64,000 nt of DNA. Source: Globodera rostochiensis. Taxonomy: Eukaryota; Nematoda; Chromadorea; Rhabditida; Heteroderidae. The position numbers and the translations under genes were made by a program. This document shows, one piece after another, positions 43,101 through 58,992 of the stretch. Every line of letters begins with the position of its first letter. Position 1 is the first letter of the stretch. The notes below the pieces were generated by a model. That model was not told where the DNA came from and searched no databases. It worked only from the letters and a program-made list of their open reading frames with translations. The stretch spans positions 2,304,142 through 2,368,141 of the forward strand of contig JAEVLN010000005.1 of assembly GCA_018350325.1 (NCBI GenBank). The letters are read 5' to 3'.

Positions 43101-46100
43101 ATGAGTCCTGCATCGGCTAAAATACAAATTTACTTGAAGATAGTATAGTTTCTAAAAAAAATAAAAAATTATTCTTCAATCTGTATGTTGAGGCTCCATA
43201 TTTATTTATGTCCTTTGGAACCATAATGGGAACAAAACTTTAAAATTGGAGCTCATTGTGACTGAATTGTACCAATTTATTATATGTCTAATTATCAAAA
43301 ATGGGAAACAGCTGTTTAAAATAGAATATCTACGCTTAGCCTATGTCGATTAACGCGCTTTTGTCGTCATTTTGTAGAGCATAATATTTCCTTTCTAATG
43401 GTGTATTGAACGTTTTCATTGCAGCATTTTGCGCTGATTTATAGCCAAAAATTGGTAATACCAAGTTACGTAGTTCAATAGATTTTTTCATTGCTTAGAT
43501 TCCGACCGCTTACGCTTTAATGTTGTAATATGATACAGTTTAAAAGGGAGTAAATAACGGTTTATTAAACTTCGCCGTAGCTTGGCGCGACACCAAGCTA
43601 TCTGATTTACAATTTGCCTCTATTATTCTTTGAAGATTCTAAAAAATCAATGTATATGCATTGGAATTGCACTTTTAATTATTCTTATGAGTCCTGCATC
43701 GGCTAAAATACAAATTTACTTGAAGATAGTATAGTTTCTAAAAAAAATAAAAAATTATTCTTCAATCTGTATGTTGAGGCTCCATATTTATTTATGTCCT
43801 TTGGAACCATAATGGGAACAAAACTTTAAAATTGGAGCTCATTGTGACTGAATTGTACCAATTTATTATATGTCTAATTATCAAAAATGGGAAACAGCTG
43901 TTTAAAATAGAATATCTACGCTTAGCCTATGTCGATTAACGCGCTTTTGTCGTCATTTTGTAGAGCATAATATTTCCTTTCTAATGGTGTATTGAACGTT
44001 TTCATTGCAGCATTTTGCACTGATTTATAGCCAAAAATTGGTAATACCAAGTTATGTAGTTCAAAAGATTTTTTCATTGCTTAGATTCCGACCGCTTACG
44101 CTTTAATGTTGTAATATGATACAGTTTAAAAGGGAGTAGAACGGTTTATTAAACTTCGCCGTTGCTTGGCGCGACACCAAGCTATCTGATTTACAATTTG
44201 CCTCTATTATTCTTTGAAGATTCTAAAAAATCAATGTATATGCATTGGAATTGCACTTTTAATTATTCTTATGAGTTCTGCATCGGCTAAAATACAAATT
44301 TACTTGAAGATAGTATAGTTTCTAAAAAAAATTAAAAATTATTCTTCAAGCCCTTTGGAGACATAATGGGAACAAAACTTTAAAATTGTAGCTCATTGTG
44401 ACTGAATTGTACCAATTTATTATATGTCTAATTATCAAAAATGGGAAACAGCTGTTTAAATTAGAATATCTACGCTTAGCCTGTGTCGATTAACGCGTTT
44501 TTATCGTCATTTTGTAGAGCATAATATTTCCTTTCTATTGGTGTATTGAACGTTTTCATTGCAGCATTTTGCACTGATTTATAGCCAAAAATTGGTAATA
44601 CCAAGTTATGTAGTTCAAAAGATTTTTTCATTGCTTAGATTCCGACCGCTTACGCTTTAATGTTGTAATATGATACAGTTTAAAAGGGAGTAAATAACGG
44701 TTTATTAAACTTCGCCGTAGCTTGGCGCGACACCAAGCTATCTGATTTACAATTTGCCTCTATTATTCTTTGAAGATTCTAAAAAATTAATGTATATGCA
44801 TTGGAATTGCACTTTTAATTATTCTTATGAGTCCTGCATCGGCTAAAATACAAATTTACTTGAAGATAGTATAGTTTCTAAAAAAAATAAAAAATTATTC
44901 TTCAATCTGTATGTTGAGGCTCCATTTTTATTTATGCCCTTTGAAACCATAATGGGAACAAAACTTTAAAATTGGAGCTCATTGTGACTGAATTGTACCA
45001 ATTTATTATATGTCTAATTATCAAAAATGGGAAACAGCTGTTTAAAATAGAATATCTACGCTTAGCCTGTGTCGATTAACGCATTTTTGTCGTCATTTTG
45101 TAGAGCATAATATTTCCTTTCTATTGGTCTATTGAACGTTTTCGTTGCAGCATTTTGCGCTGATTTATAGCCAAAAATTGGTAATACCAAGTTACGTAGT
45201 TCAAAAGATTTTTTCATTGCTTAGATTCCGACCGCTTACGCTTTAATGTTGTAATATGATACAGTTTAAAAAGGAGTAAATAACTGTTTATTAAACTTCG
45301 CCGTAGCTTGGCGCGACACCAAGCTATCTGATTTACAATTTACCTCTATTATTCTTTGAAGATTCTAAAAAATCAATGTATATGCATTGGAATTGCACTT
45401 TTAATTATTCTTATGAGTCCTGCATCGGCTAAAATACAAATTTACTTGAAGATAGTATAGTTTCTAAAAAAAATAAAAAATTATTCTTCAATCTGTATGT
45501 TGAGGCTCCATATTTATTTATGTCCTTTGGAACCATAATGGGAACAAAACTTTAAAATTGGAGCTCATTGTGACTGAATTGTACCAATTTATTATATGTC
45601 TAATTATCAAAAATGGGAAACAGCTGTTTAAAATAGAATATCTACGCTTAGCCTATGTCGATTAACGCGTTTTTGTCGTCATTTTGTAGAGCATAATATT
45701 TCCTTTCTAATGGTGTATTGAACGTTTTCATTGCAGCATTTTGCGCTGATTTATAGCCAAAAATTGGTAATACCAAGTTACGTAGTTCAAAAGATTTTTT
45801 CATTGCTTAGATTCCGACCGTTGACGTTTTAATGTTGTAATATGATACAGTTTAAAAAGGAGTAAATAACGGTTTATTAAACTTCGCCGTAGCTTGGCGC
45901 GACACCAAGCTATCTGATTTACAATTTGCCTCTATTATTCTTTGAAGATTCTAAAAAATCAATGTATATGCATTGGAATTGCACTTTTAATTATTCTTAT
46001 GAGTCCTGCATCGGCTAAAATACAAATTTACTTGAAGATAGTATAGTTTCTAAAAAAAATAAAAAATTATTCTTCAATCTGTATGTTGAGGCTCCATATT

Positions 46101-49100
46101 TATTTATGTCCTTTGGAACCATAATGGGAACAAAACTTTAAAATTGGAGCTCATTGTGACTGAATTGTACCAATTTATTATATGTCTAATTATCAAAAAT
46201 GGGAAACAGCTGTTTAAAATAGAATATCTACGCTTAGCCTATGTCGATTAACGCGCTTTTGTCGTCATTTTGTAGAGCATAATATTTCCTTTCTAATGGT
46301 GTATTGAACGTTTTCATTGCAGCATTTTGCGCTGATTTATAGCCAAAAATTGGTAATACCAAGTTACGTAGTTCAAAAGATTTTTTCATTGCTTAGATTC
46401 CGACCGTTGACGTTTTAATGTTGTAATATGATACAGTTTAAAAAGGAGTAAATAACGGTTTATTAAACTTCGCCGTAGCTTGGCGCGACACCAAGCTATC
46501 TGATTTACAATTTGCCTCTATTATTCTTTGAAGATTCTAAAAAATCAATGTATATGCATTGGAATTGCACTTTTAATTATTCTTATGAGTCCTGCATCGG
46601 CTAAAATACAAATTTACTTGAAGATAGTATAGTTTCTAAAAAAAATAAAAAATTATTCTTCAATCTGTATGTTGAGGCTCCCATTTTTATTTATGCCCTT
46701 TGAACCATAATGGAACAAAACTTTAAAATTGGAGCTCATTGTGACTGAATTGTACCAATTTATTATATGTCTAATTATCAAAAATGGGAAACAGCTGTTT
46801 AAAATAGAATATCTACGCTTAGCCTATGTCGATTAACGCGCTTTTGTCGTCATTTTGTAGAGCATAATATTTCCTTTCTAATGGTGTATTGAACGTTTTC
46901 ATTGCAGCATTTTTCGCTGATTTATAGCCAAAAATTGGTAATACCAAGTTACGTAGTTCAAAAGATTTTTTCATTGCTTAGATTCCGACCGCTTACGCTT
47001 TAATGTTGTAATATGATACAGTTTAAAAGGGAGTAAATAACGGTTTATTAAACTTCGCCGTAGCTTGGCGCGACACCAAGCTATCTGATTTGCAATTTGC
47101 CTCTATTATCCTGGGAAGATTCTAAAAAATTAATGTATATGCATTGGAATTGCACTTTTAATTATTCTTATGAGTCCTGCATCGGCTAAAATACAAATTT
47201 ACTTGAAGATAGTATAGTTTCTAAAAAAAATAAAAAATTATTCTTCAATCTGTATGTTGAGGCTCCATATTTATTTATGTCCTTTGGAACCATAATGGGA
47301 ACAAAACTTTAAAATTGGAGCTCATTGTGACTGAATTGTACCAATTTATTATATGTCTAATTATCAAAAATGGGAAACAGCTGTTTAAAATAGAATATCT
47401 ACGCTTAGCCTATGTCGATTAACGCGTTTTTGTCGTCATTTTGTAGAGCATAATATTTCCTTTCTATTGGTCTATTGAACGTTTTCATTGCAGCATTTTG
47501 CGCTGATTTATAGCCAAAAATTGGTAATACCAAGTTACGTAGTTCAAAAGATTTTTTCATTGCTTAGATTCCGACCGCTTACGCTTTAATGTTGTAATAT
47601 GATACAGTTTAAAAAGGAGTAAATAACGGTTTATTAAACTTCGCCGTAGCTTGGCGCGACACCAAGCTATCTGATTTACAATTTGCCTCTATTATTCTTT
47701 GAAGATTCTAAAAAATTAATGTATATGCATTGGAATTGCACTTTTAATTATTCTTATGAGTCCTGCATCGGCTAAAATACAAATTTACTTGAAGATAGTA
47801 TAGTTTCTAAAAAAAATAAAAAATTATTCTTCAATCTGTATGTTGAGGCTCCATATTTATTTATGTCCTTTGGAACCATAATGGGAACAAAACTTTAAAA
47901 TTGGAGCTCATTGTGACTGAATTGTACCAATTTATTATATGTCTAATTATCAAAAATGGGAAACAGCTGTTTAAAATAGAATATCTACGCTTAGCCTATG
48001 TCGATTAACGCGCTTTTGTCGTCATTTTGTAGAGCATAATATTTCCTTTCTAATGGTGTATTGAACGTTTTCATTGCAGCATTTTGCGCTGATTTATAGC
48101 CAAAAATTGGTAATACCAAGTTACGTAGTTCAATAGATTTTTTCATTGCTTAGATTCCGACCGCTTACGCTTTAATGTTGTAATATGATACAGTTTAAAA
48201 GGGAGTAAATAACGGTTTATTAAACTTCGCCGTAGCTTGGCGCGACACCAAGCTATCTGATTTACAATTTGCCTCTATTATTCTTTGAAGATTCTAAAAA
48301 ATCAATGTATATGCATTGGAATTGCACTTTTAATTATTCTTATGAGTCCTGCATCGGCTAAAATACAAATTTACTTGAAGATAGTATAGTTTCTAAAAAA
48401 AATAAAAAATTATTCTTCAATCTGTATGTTGAGGCTCCATATTTATTTATGTCCTTTGGAACCATAATGGGAACAAAACTTTAAAATTGGAGCTCATTGT
48501 GACTGAATTGTACCAATTTATTATATGTCTATTTATCAAAAATGGGAAACAGCTGTTTAAAAAAAGAATATCTACGCTTAGCCTATGTCGATTAACGCGC
48601 TTTTGTCGTCATTTTGTAGAGCATAATATTTCCTTTCTAATGGTGTATTGAACGTTTTCATTGCAGCATTTTGCGCTGATTTATAGCCAAAAATTGGTAA
48701 TACCAAGTTACGTAGTTCAAAAGATTTTTTCATTGCTTAGATTCCGACCGCTTACGCTTTAATGTTGTAATATGATACAGTTTAAAAGGGAGTAAATAAC
48801 GGTTTATTGAACTTCGCCGTAGCTTGGCGCGACACCAAGCTATCTGATTTGCAATTTGCCTCTATTATCCTGGGAAGATTCTAAAAAATTAATGTATATG
48901 CATTGGAATTGCACTTTTAATTATTCTTATGAGTCCTGCATCGGCTAAAATACAAATTTACTTGAAGATAGTATAGTTTCTAAAAAAAATAAAAAATTAT
49001 TCTTCAATCTGTATGTTGAGGCTCCATATTTATTTATGTCCTTTGGAACCATAATGGGAACAAAACTTTAAAATTGGAGCTCATTGTGACTGAATTGTAC

Positions 49101-52100
49101 CAATTTATTATATGTCTAATTATCAAAAATGGGAAACAGCTGTTTAAAATAGAATATCTACGCTTAGCCTATGTCGATTAACGCGCTTTTGTCGTCATTT
49201 TGTAGAGCATAATATTTCCTTTCTAATGGTGTATTGAACGTTTTCATTGCAGCATTTTGCGCTGATTTATAGCCAAAAATTGGTAATACCAAGTTACGTA
49301 GTTCAATAGATTTTTTCATTGCTTAGATTCCGACCGCTTACGCTTTAATGTTGTAATATGATACAGTTTAAAAGGGAGTAAATAACGGTTTATTAAACTT
49401 CGCCGTAGCTTGGCGCGACACCAAGCTATCTGATTTACAATTTGCCTCTATTATTCTTTGAAGATTCTAAAAAATCAATGTATATGCATTGGAATTGCAC
49501 TTTTAATTATTCTTATGAGTCCTGCATCGGCTAAAATACAAATTTACTTGAAGATAGTATAGTTTCTAAAAAAAATAAAAAATTATTCTTCAATCTGTAT
49601 GTTGAGGCTCCATATTTATTTATGTCCTTTGGAACCATAATGGGAACAAAACTTTAAAATTGGAGCTCATTGTGACTGAATTGTACCAATTTATTATATG
49701 TCTAATTATCAAAAATGGGAAACAGCTGTTTAAAATAGAATATCTACGCTTAGCCTATGTCGATTAACGCGCTTTTGTCGTCATTTTGTAGAGCATAATA
49801 TTTCCTTTCTAATGGTGTATTGAACGTTTTCATTGCAGCATTTTGCGCTGATTTATAGCCAAAAATTGGTAATACCAAGTTACGTAGTTCAAAAGATTTT
49901 TTCATTGCTTAGATTCCGACCGCTTACGCTTTAATGTTGTAATATGATACAGTTTAAAAGGGAGTAAATAACGGTTTATTAAACTTCGCCGTAGCTTGGC
50001 GCGACACCAAGCTATCTGATTTGCAATTTGCCTCTATTATCCTGGGAAGATTCTAAAAAATTAATGTATATGCATTGGAATTGCACTTTTAATTATTCTT
50101 ATGAGTCCTGCATCGGCTAAAATACAAATTTACTTGAAGATAGTATAGTTTCTAAAAAAAATAAAAAATTATTCTTCAATCTGTATATTGAGGCTCCATT
50201 TTTATTTATGCCCTTTGGAACCATAATGGGAACAAAACTTTACAATTGGAGCTCATTGTGACTGAATTGTACCAATTTAATATATGTCTAATTATCAAAA
50301 ATGGGAAACAGAGCCTGTGTCGATTAACGCGTTTTTGTCGTCATTTTGTAGAGCATAATATTTCCTTTCTATTGGTGCAATGAACGTTTTCATTGCAGCA
50401 TTTTGCGCTGATTTATAGCCAAAAATTGGTAATACCAAGTTACGTAGTTCAAAAGATTTTTTCATTGCTTAGATTCCGACCGTTGACGCTTTAATGTTGT
50501 AATATGATACAGTTTAAAAGGGAGTAAATAACGGTTTATTAAACTTCGCCGTAGCTTGGCGCGACACCAAGCTATCTGATTTACAATTTGCCTCTATTAT
50601 CCTGGGAAGATTCTAAAAAATCAATGTATATGCATTGGAATTGCACTTTTAATTATTCTTATGAGTCCTGCATCGGCTAAAATACAAATTTACTTGAAGA
50701 TAGTATAGTTTCTAAAAAAAATAAAAAATTGTTCTTCAATCTGTATATTGAGGCTCCATTTTTATTTATGCCCTTTGGAACCATAATGGGAACAAAACTT
50801 TACAATTGGAGCTCATTGTGACTGAATTGTACCAATTTATTATATGTCTAATTATCAAAAATTGGAAACAGCTGTTTAATGTAGAATATCTACTGCTTAG
50901 CCTGTTCGATTAACGCGTTTTTGTCGTCATTTTGTAGAGCATAATATTTCCTTTCTATTGGTGTTGATCGTTTTCATTGCAGCATTTTGCGCTGATTTAT
51001 AGCCAAAAATTGGTAATACCAAGTTACGTAGTTCAAAAGATTTTTTCATTGCTTAGATTCCGACCGTTGACGCTTTAATGTTGTAATATGATACAGTTTA
51101 AAAGGGAGTAAATAACGGTTTATTAAAACTTCGCCGTAGCTTGCGCGACACCAAGCTATCTGATTTACAATTTGCCTCTATTATCTTGGAAGATTCTAAA
51201 AATCAATGTATATGCATTGGAATTGCACTTTTAATTATTCTTATGAGTCCTGCATCGGCTAAAATACAAATTTACTTGAAGATAGTATAGTTTCTAAAAA
51301 AAATAAAAAATTATTCTTCAATCTGTATGTTGAGGCTCCATTTTTATTTATGCCCTTTGAAACCATAATGGGAACAAAACTTTAAAATTGGAGCTCATTG
51401 TGACTGAATTGTACCAATTTTTTATATGTCTAATTATCAAAAATGGGAAACAGCTGTTTAAAGTAGAATATCTACGCTTAGCCTGTGTCGATTAACGCGT
51501 TTTTGTCGTCATTTTGTAGAGCATAATATTTCCTTTCTATTGGTGTATTGATCGTTTTCATTGCAGCATTTTGCGCTGATTTATAGCCAAAAATTGGTAA
51601 TACCAAGTTACGTAGTTCAAAAGATTTTTTCATTGCTTAGATTCCGACCGTTGACGCTTTAATGTTGTAATATGATACAGTTTAAAAGGGAGTAAATAAC
51701 GGTTTATTAAACTTCGCCGTAGCTTGGCGCGACACCAAGCTATCTGATTTACAATTTGCCTCTATTATCTTGGAAGATTCTAAAAAATCAATGTATATGC
51801 ATGGAATTGCACTTTAATTATTCTTATGAGTCCTGCATCGGCTAAAATACAAATTTACTTTAAGATAGTATAGTTTCTAAAAAAAATAAAAAATTATTCT
51901 TCAATCTGTATATTGAGGCTCCATTTTTATTTATGCTCTTTGGAACCATAATGGGAACAAAACTTTACAATTGGAGCTCATTGTGACTGAATTGTACCAA
52001 TTTATTATATGTCTAATTATCAAAAATTGGAAACAGCTGTTTAAAGTAGAATATCTACGCTTAGCCTGTGTCGATTAACGCGTTTTTGTCGTCATTTTGT

Positions 52101-55100
52101 AGAGCATAATATTTCCTTTCTAATGGTGTATTGAACGTTTTCATTACAGCATTTTGCGCTGATTTATAGCCAAAAATTGGTAATACCAAGTTACGTAGTT
52201 CAAAAGATTTTTTCATTGCTTAGATTCCGACCGCTTACGCTTTAATGTTGTAATATGATACAGTTTAAAAGGGAGTAAATAACGGTTTATTAAACTTCGC
52301 CGTAGCTTGGCGCGACACCAAGCTATCTGATTTGCAATTTGCCTCTATTATCCTGGGAAGATTCTAAAAAATTAATGTATATGCATTGGAATTGCACTTT
52401 TAATTATTCTTATGAGTCCTGCATCGGCTAAAATACAAATTTACTTGAAGATAGTATAGTTTCTAAAAAAAATAAAAAATTATTCTTCAATCTGTATGTT
52501 GAGGCTCCATATTTATTTATGTCCTTTGGAACCATAATGGGAACAAAACTTTAAAATTGGAGCTCATTGTGACTGAATTGTACCAATTTATTATATGTCT
52601 AATTATCAAAAATGGGAAACAGCTGTTTAAAATAGAATATCTACGCTTAGCCTATGTCGATTAACGCGTTTTTGTCGTCATTTTGTAGAGCATAATATTT
52701 CCTTTCTAATGGTGTATTGAACGTTTTCATTGCAGCATTTTGCGCTGATTTATAGCCAAAATTGGTAATACCAAGTTACGTAGTTCAAAAATTTTTTCAT
52801 TGCTTAGATTCCGACCGCTTACGCTTTAATGTTGTAATATGATACAGTTTAAAAGGGAGTAAATAACGGTTTATTAAACTTCGCCATAGCTTGACGCGAC
52901 ACCAAGCTATCTGATTTACAATTTGCCTCTATTATTCTTTGAAGATTCTAAAAAATCAATGTATATGCATTGGAATTGCACTTTTAATTATTCTTATGAG
53001 TCCTGCATCGGCTAAAATACAAATTTACTTTAAGATAGTATAGTTTCTAAAAAAAATAAAAAATTATTCTTCAATCTGTATATTGAGGCTCCATTTTTAT
53101 TTATGCCCTTTGGAACCATAATGGGAACAAAACTTTACAATTGGAGCTCATTGTGACTGAATTGTACCAATTTATTATATGTCTAATTATCAAAAATTGG
53201 AAACAGCTGTTTAATGTAGAATATCTATGCTTAGCCTGTGTCGATTAACGCGTTTTTGTCGTCATTTTGTAGAGCATAATATTTCCTTTCTATTGGTGTA
53301 TTGATCGTTTTCATTGCAGCATTTTGCGCTGATTTATAGCCAAAAATTGGTAATACCAAGTTACGTAGTTCAAAAGATTTTTTCATTGCTTAGATTCCGA
53401 CCGTTGACGTTTTAATGTTGTAATATGATACAGTTTAAAAGGGAGTAAATAACGGTTTATTAAACTTCGCCGTAGCTTGGCGCGACACCAAGCTATCTGA
53501 TTTGCAATTTGCCTCTATTATCCTGGGAAGATTCTAAAAAATTAATGTATATGCATTGGAATTGCACTTTTAATTATTCTTATGAGTCCTGCATCGGCTA
53601 AAATACAAATTTACTTGAAGATAGTATAGTTTCTAAAAAAAATAAAAAATTATTCTTCAATCTGTATGTTGAGGCTCCATATTTATTTATGTCCTTTGGA
53701 ACCATAATGGGAACAAAACTTTAAAATTGGAGCTCATTGTGACTGAATTGTACCAATTTATTATATGTCTAATTATCAAAAATGGGAAACAGCTGTTTAA
53801 AATAGAATATCTACGTTTAGCCTATGTCGATTAACGCGTTTTTGTCGTCATTTTGTAGAGCATAATATTTCCTTTCTAATGGTGTATTGAACGTTTTCAT
53901 TGCAGCATTTTTCGCTGATTTATAGCCAAAAATTGGTAATACCAAGTTACGTAGTTCAAAAGATTTTTTCATTGCTTAGATTCCGACCGCTTACGCTTTA
54001 ATGTTGTAATATGATACAGTTTAAAAGGGAGTAAATAACGGTTTATTGAACTTCGCCGTAGCTTGGCGCGACACCAAGCTATCTGATTTGCAATTTGCCT
54101 CTATTATCCTGGGAAGATTCTAAAAAATTAATGTATATGCATTGGAATTGCACTTTTAATTATTCTTATGAGTCCTGCATCGGCTAAAATACAAATTTAC
54201 TTGAAGATAGTATAGTTTCTAAAAAAAATAAAAAATTATTCTTCAATCTGTATGTTGAGGCTCCATATTTATTTATGTCCTTTGGAACCATAATGGAAAC
54301 AAAACTTTAAAATTGGAGCTCATTGTGACTGAATTGTACCAATTTATTATATGTCTAATTATCAAAAATTGGAAACAGCTGTTTAATGTAGAATATCTAT
54401 GCTTAGCCTGTGTCGATTAACGCGTTTTTGTCGTCATTTTGTAGAGCATAATATTTCCTTTCTATTGGTGTATTGATCGTTTTCATTGCAGCATTTTGCG
54501 CTGATTTATAGCCAAAAATTGGTAATACCAAGTTACGTAGTTCAAAAGATTTTTTCATTGCTTAGATTCCGACCGTTGACGCTTTAATGTTGTAATATGA
54601 TACAGTTTAAAAGGGAGTAAATAACGGTTTATTAAACTTCGCCGTAGCTTGGCGCGACACCAAGCTATCTGATTTACAATTTGCCTCTATTATCCTGGGA
54701 AGATTCTAAAAAATCAATGTATATGCATTGGAATTGCACTTTTAATTATTCTTATGAGTCCTGCATCGGCTAAAATACAAATTTACTTTAAGATAGTATA
54801 GTTTCTAAAAAAAATAAAAAATTATTCTTCAATCTGTATATTGAGGCTCCATTTTTATTTATGCCCTTTGGAACCATAATGGGAACAAAACTTTACAATT
54901 GGAGCTCATTGTGACTGAATTGTACCAATTTATTATATGTCTAATTATCAAAAATTGGAAACAGCTGTTTAATGTAGAATATCTATGCTTAGCCTGTGTC
55001 GATTAACGCGTTTTTGTCGTCATTTTGTAGAGCATAATATTTCCTTTCTATTGGTGTATTGATCGTTTTCATTGCAGCATTTTGCGCTGATTTATAGCCA

Positions 55101-57540
55101 AAAATTGGTAATACCAAGTTACGTAGTTCAAAAGATTTTTTCATTGCTTAGATTCCGACCGTTTGACGCTTTTAATGTTGTAATTGATACAGTTTAAAAG
55201 GGAGTAAATAACGGTTTATTAAACTTCGCCGTAGCTTGGCGCGACACCAAGCTATCTGATTTACAATTTGCCTCTATTATCTTGGGAAGATTCTAAAAAA
55301 TCAATGTATATGCATTGGAATTGCACTTTTAATTATTCTTATGAGTCCTGCATCGGCTAAAATACAAATTTACTTTAAGATAGTATAGTTTCTAAAAAAA
55401 ATAAAAAATTATTCTTCAATCTGTATATTGAGGCTCCATTTTTATTTATGCCCTTTGGAACCATAATGGGAACAAAACTTTACAATTGGAGCTCATTGTG
55501 ACTGAATTGTACCAATTTATTATATGTCTAATTATCAAAAATTGGAAACAGCTGTTTAATGTAGAATATCTATGCTTAGCCTGTGTCGATTAACGCGTTT
55601 TTGTCGTCATTTTGTAGAGCATAATATTTCCTTTCTATTGGTCTATTGAACGTTTTCATTGCAGCATTTTGCGCTGATTTATAGCCAAAAATTGGTAATA
55701 CCAAGTTACGTAGTTCAATAGATTTTAGGGAGTAAATAACGGTTTATTGAACTTCGCCGTAGCTTGGCGCGACACCAAGCTATCTGATTTGCAATTTGCC
55801 TCTATTATCCTGGGAAGATTCTAAAAAATTAATGTATATGCATTGGAATTGCACTTTTAATTATTCTTATGAGTCCTGCATCGGCTAAAATACAAATTTA
55901 CTTGAAGATAGTATAGTTTCTAAAAAAAATAAAAAATTATTCTTCAATCTGTATATTGAGGCTCCATTTTTATTTATGCCCTTTGGAACCATAATGGGAA
56001 CAAAACTTTACAATTGGAGCTCATTGTGACTGAATTGTACCAATTTATTATATGTCTAATTATCAAAAATTGGAAACAGCTGTTTAATGTAGAATATCTA
56101 TGCTTAGCCTGTGTCGATTAACGCGTTTTTGTCGTCATTTTGTAGAGCATAATATTTCCTTTCTATTGGTGTATTGATCGTTTTCATTGCAGCATTTTGC
56201 ACTGATTTATAGCCAAAAATTGGTAATACCAAGTTACGTAGTTCAAAAGATTTTTTCATTGCTTAGATTCCGACCGTTGACGCTTTAATGTTGTAATATG
56301 ATACAGTTTAAAAGGGAGTAAATAACGGTTTATTAAACTTCGCCGTAGCTTGGCGCGACACCAAGCTATCTGATTTACAATTTGCCTCTATTATCCTGGG
56401 AAGATTCTAAAAAATCAATGTATATGCATTGGAATTGCACTCTTAATTATTCTTATGAGTCCTGCATCGGCTAAAATACAAATTTACTTGAAGATAGTAT
56501 AGTTTCTAAAAAAAATAAAAAATTGTTCTTCAATCTGTATATTGAGGCTCCATTTTTATTTATGCCCTTTGGAACCATAATGGGAACAAAACTTTACAAT
56601 TGGAGCTCATTGTGACTGAATTGTACCAATTTATTATATGTCTAATTATCAAAAATTGGAAACAGCTGTTTAATGTAGAATATCTATGCTTAGCCTGTGT
56701 CGATTAACGCGTTTTTGTCGTCATTTTGTAGAGCATAATATTTCCTTTCTATTGGTGTATTGATCGTTTTCATTGCAGCATTTTGCGCTGATTTATAGCC
56801 AAAAATTGGTAATACCAAGTTACGTAGTTCAAAAGATTTTTTCATTGCTTAGATTCCGACCGTTGACGCTTTAATGTTGTAATATGATACAGTTTAAAAG
56901 GGAGTAAATAACGGTTTATTAAACTTCGCCGTAGCTTGGCGCGACACCAAGCTATCTGATTTACAATTTGCCTCTATTATCTTGGGAAGATTCTAAAAAA
57001 TCAATGTATATGCATTGGAATTGCACTTTTAATTATTCTTATGAGTCCTGCATCGGCTAAAATCCAAATTTACTTGAAGATAGTATAGTTTCTAAAAAAA
57101 ATAAAAAATTATTCTTCAATCTGTATATTGAGGCTCCATTTTTATTTATGCCCTTTGGAACCATAATGGGAACAAAACTTTAAAATTGGAGCTCATTGTG
57201 ACTGAATTGTACCAATTTATTATATTTCTAATTATCAAAAATGGGAAACAGCTGTTTAAAGTAGAATATCTACGCTTAGCCTGTGTCGATTAACGCGTTT
57301 TTGTCGTCATTTTGTAGAGCATAATATTTCCTTTCTAATGGTGTATTGAACGTTTTCATTACAGCATTTTGCGCTGATTTATAGCCAAAAATTGGTAATA
57401 CCAAGTTACGTAGTTCAAAAGATTTTTTCATTGCTTAGATTCCGACCGTTGACGCTTTAATGTTGTAATATGATACAGTTTAAAAGGGAGTAAATAACGG
57501 TTTATTAAACTTCCCGCTTGGCGCGACACCAAGCTATCTT
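40113..57540. repeat. Satellite array 2, ~585-bp monomers (about 30 copies)
   Basis: Same satellite and orientation as array 1. The left half is rich in the ATATTTATTTATGTCC / CATTGCAG / CGCTTACGC subtype. Toward the right a third subtype appears (TATATTGAGGC, TTTACAATTGG, AAAAATTGGAAAC, ATTGATCG), mixed with copies carrying TATTATCCTGGGAAG. Shortened monomers occur near 44330-44370, 50310 and 55725. It ends in the same junction word AAACTTCCCGCTTGGCGCG as array 1. Confidence 0.97.
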
Positions 57541-58992
57541 CCCTTCCACTATTTAAGGCCTGCTTCTCGTCACTCTCGACACCTTTTGGATCACTACTAC
57601 AATCAGCTCTATCTTCATCGGAACGACAACCCACTCTGCTTCTTCAACAAAATCCGGCCTCGAACAAAGAAAAATCCCTCGATCCCTTTAATCCACCATT
57701 TCTATTGTCTCCGATTTCTCGGCAATAAATTGCTAAGCTTGATTGGTGTCCATTTGGTCGAGAAAAGTCTTTATCCGAACCCCCCAATTTGAATACAATT
57801 TTTTGCTGCATCCTTGATTGCGACATAAACAAACATTTTGACAAAAATTGATGGTAATCTGTGAAATAATGCATGAATTTTAGTTCAAAAGAAAATCATC
57901 AAAGAATTCAAAACAAGTTCAAAAAGGGATAGCCAATCACTTCCATTGGCGGATTTTTTTGTTGTTGTTTTAGGGTTTCCAGACAAACCCATTAAAATCT
58001 TATAAAGGTATTAAAGAGTGAAATTGTATAATTTTTGTAATTTTATTGTAATAAAAATTGTGAAGTTTAACGCCCTGGAATTTTCGGACATTTTTTGGGC
58101 GCTGGTTACCTACATCCCTGACACATTTGTGAACAAAGTCTAATTGACAGATCGTCAAAATGCCAGAAATGAAGCAAAAATTGAAATTTTTGTATCTTTT
58201 TGCAATGTTTGGCCATCCCAACGCATTCAAATGGTCTCCTCGTTCTCGATGCTCTCCAAACGGACATAAAAATATATCCAATAAATTGAGAGAAAGTCCA
58301 TTTGAGGCTAAACCGTGGAAAAAACGTGGAAAAACCCTGGAAAACGTGCCAGCTTTAAGTGGAATACCGTGGAAAAAAACCCCGGAACGTGGAAATTTCC
58401 ACGTTTCCGTGCTCAAATCGCAACCCTGCGACCGGGACGGGATCCGGGGATTTCGCTTTTTCAGAAACCGGTACCGGAACCGGGATCGGGATTGCAATTT
58501 TTCAATAACCGGGACCGGGATTCAAAAAACTGGGAAGTTCCCGACCGTCCCGGTCGGGATCCCAGTCTCGACCAACTCTATTTACGGCATACCCAAGCTG
58601 ACGGAATTCCCTAACTCATCAATCGTTCATTTTTCAGAAAAATTTATCAAAATAGGTAATATAGTTTATTATTTGAGGCCAGTCTCATTGCTGGCCGGGC
58701 TTCGGACCCGAATTTGAACGATTTATTGAAAATCCATTTATTGCACAAAGTTCAAAAAATACTGAACGCCTGTTCAAATCTACAACAAATATAAAAATAG
58801 TTTTACATTTTAATGACAGTCTAGCGCGCAAAAATAAGAGCTATATATTTAAGATTTCAAATTAATGTAAAGTTATTTCTCAAAATGATTGGTTTATATT
58901 GTTAATGGATAAAATTGATCGGATTAATAGTTTTAAATGATAAATTATTTTTATTTTTCGCAAATAAATCATAAACAATTACTTTTCCAATT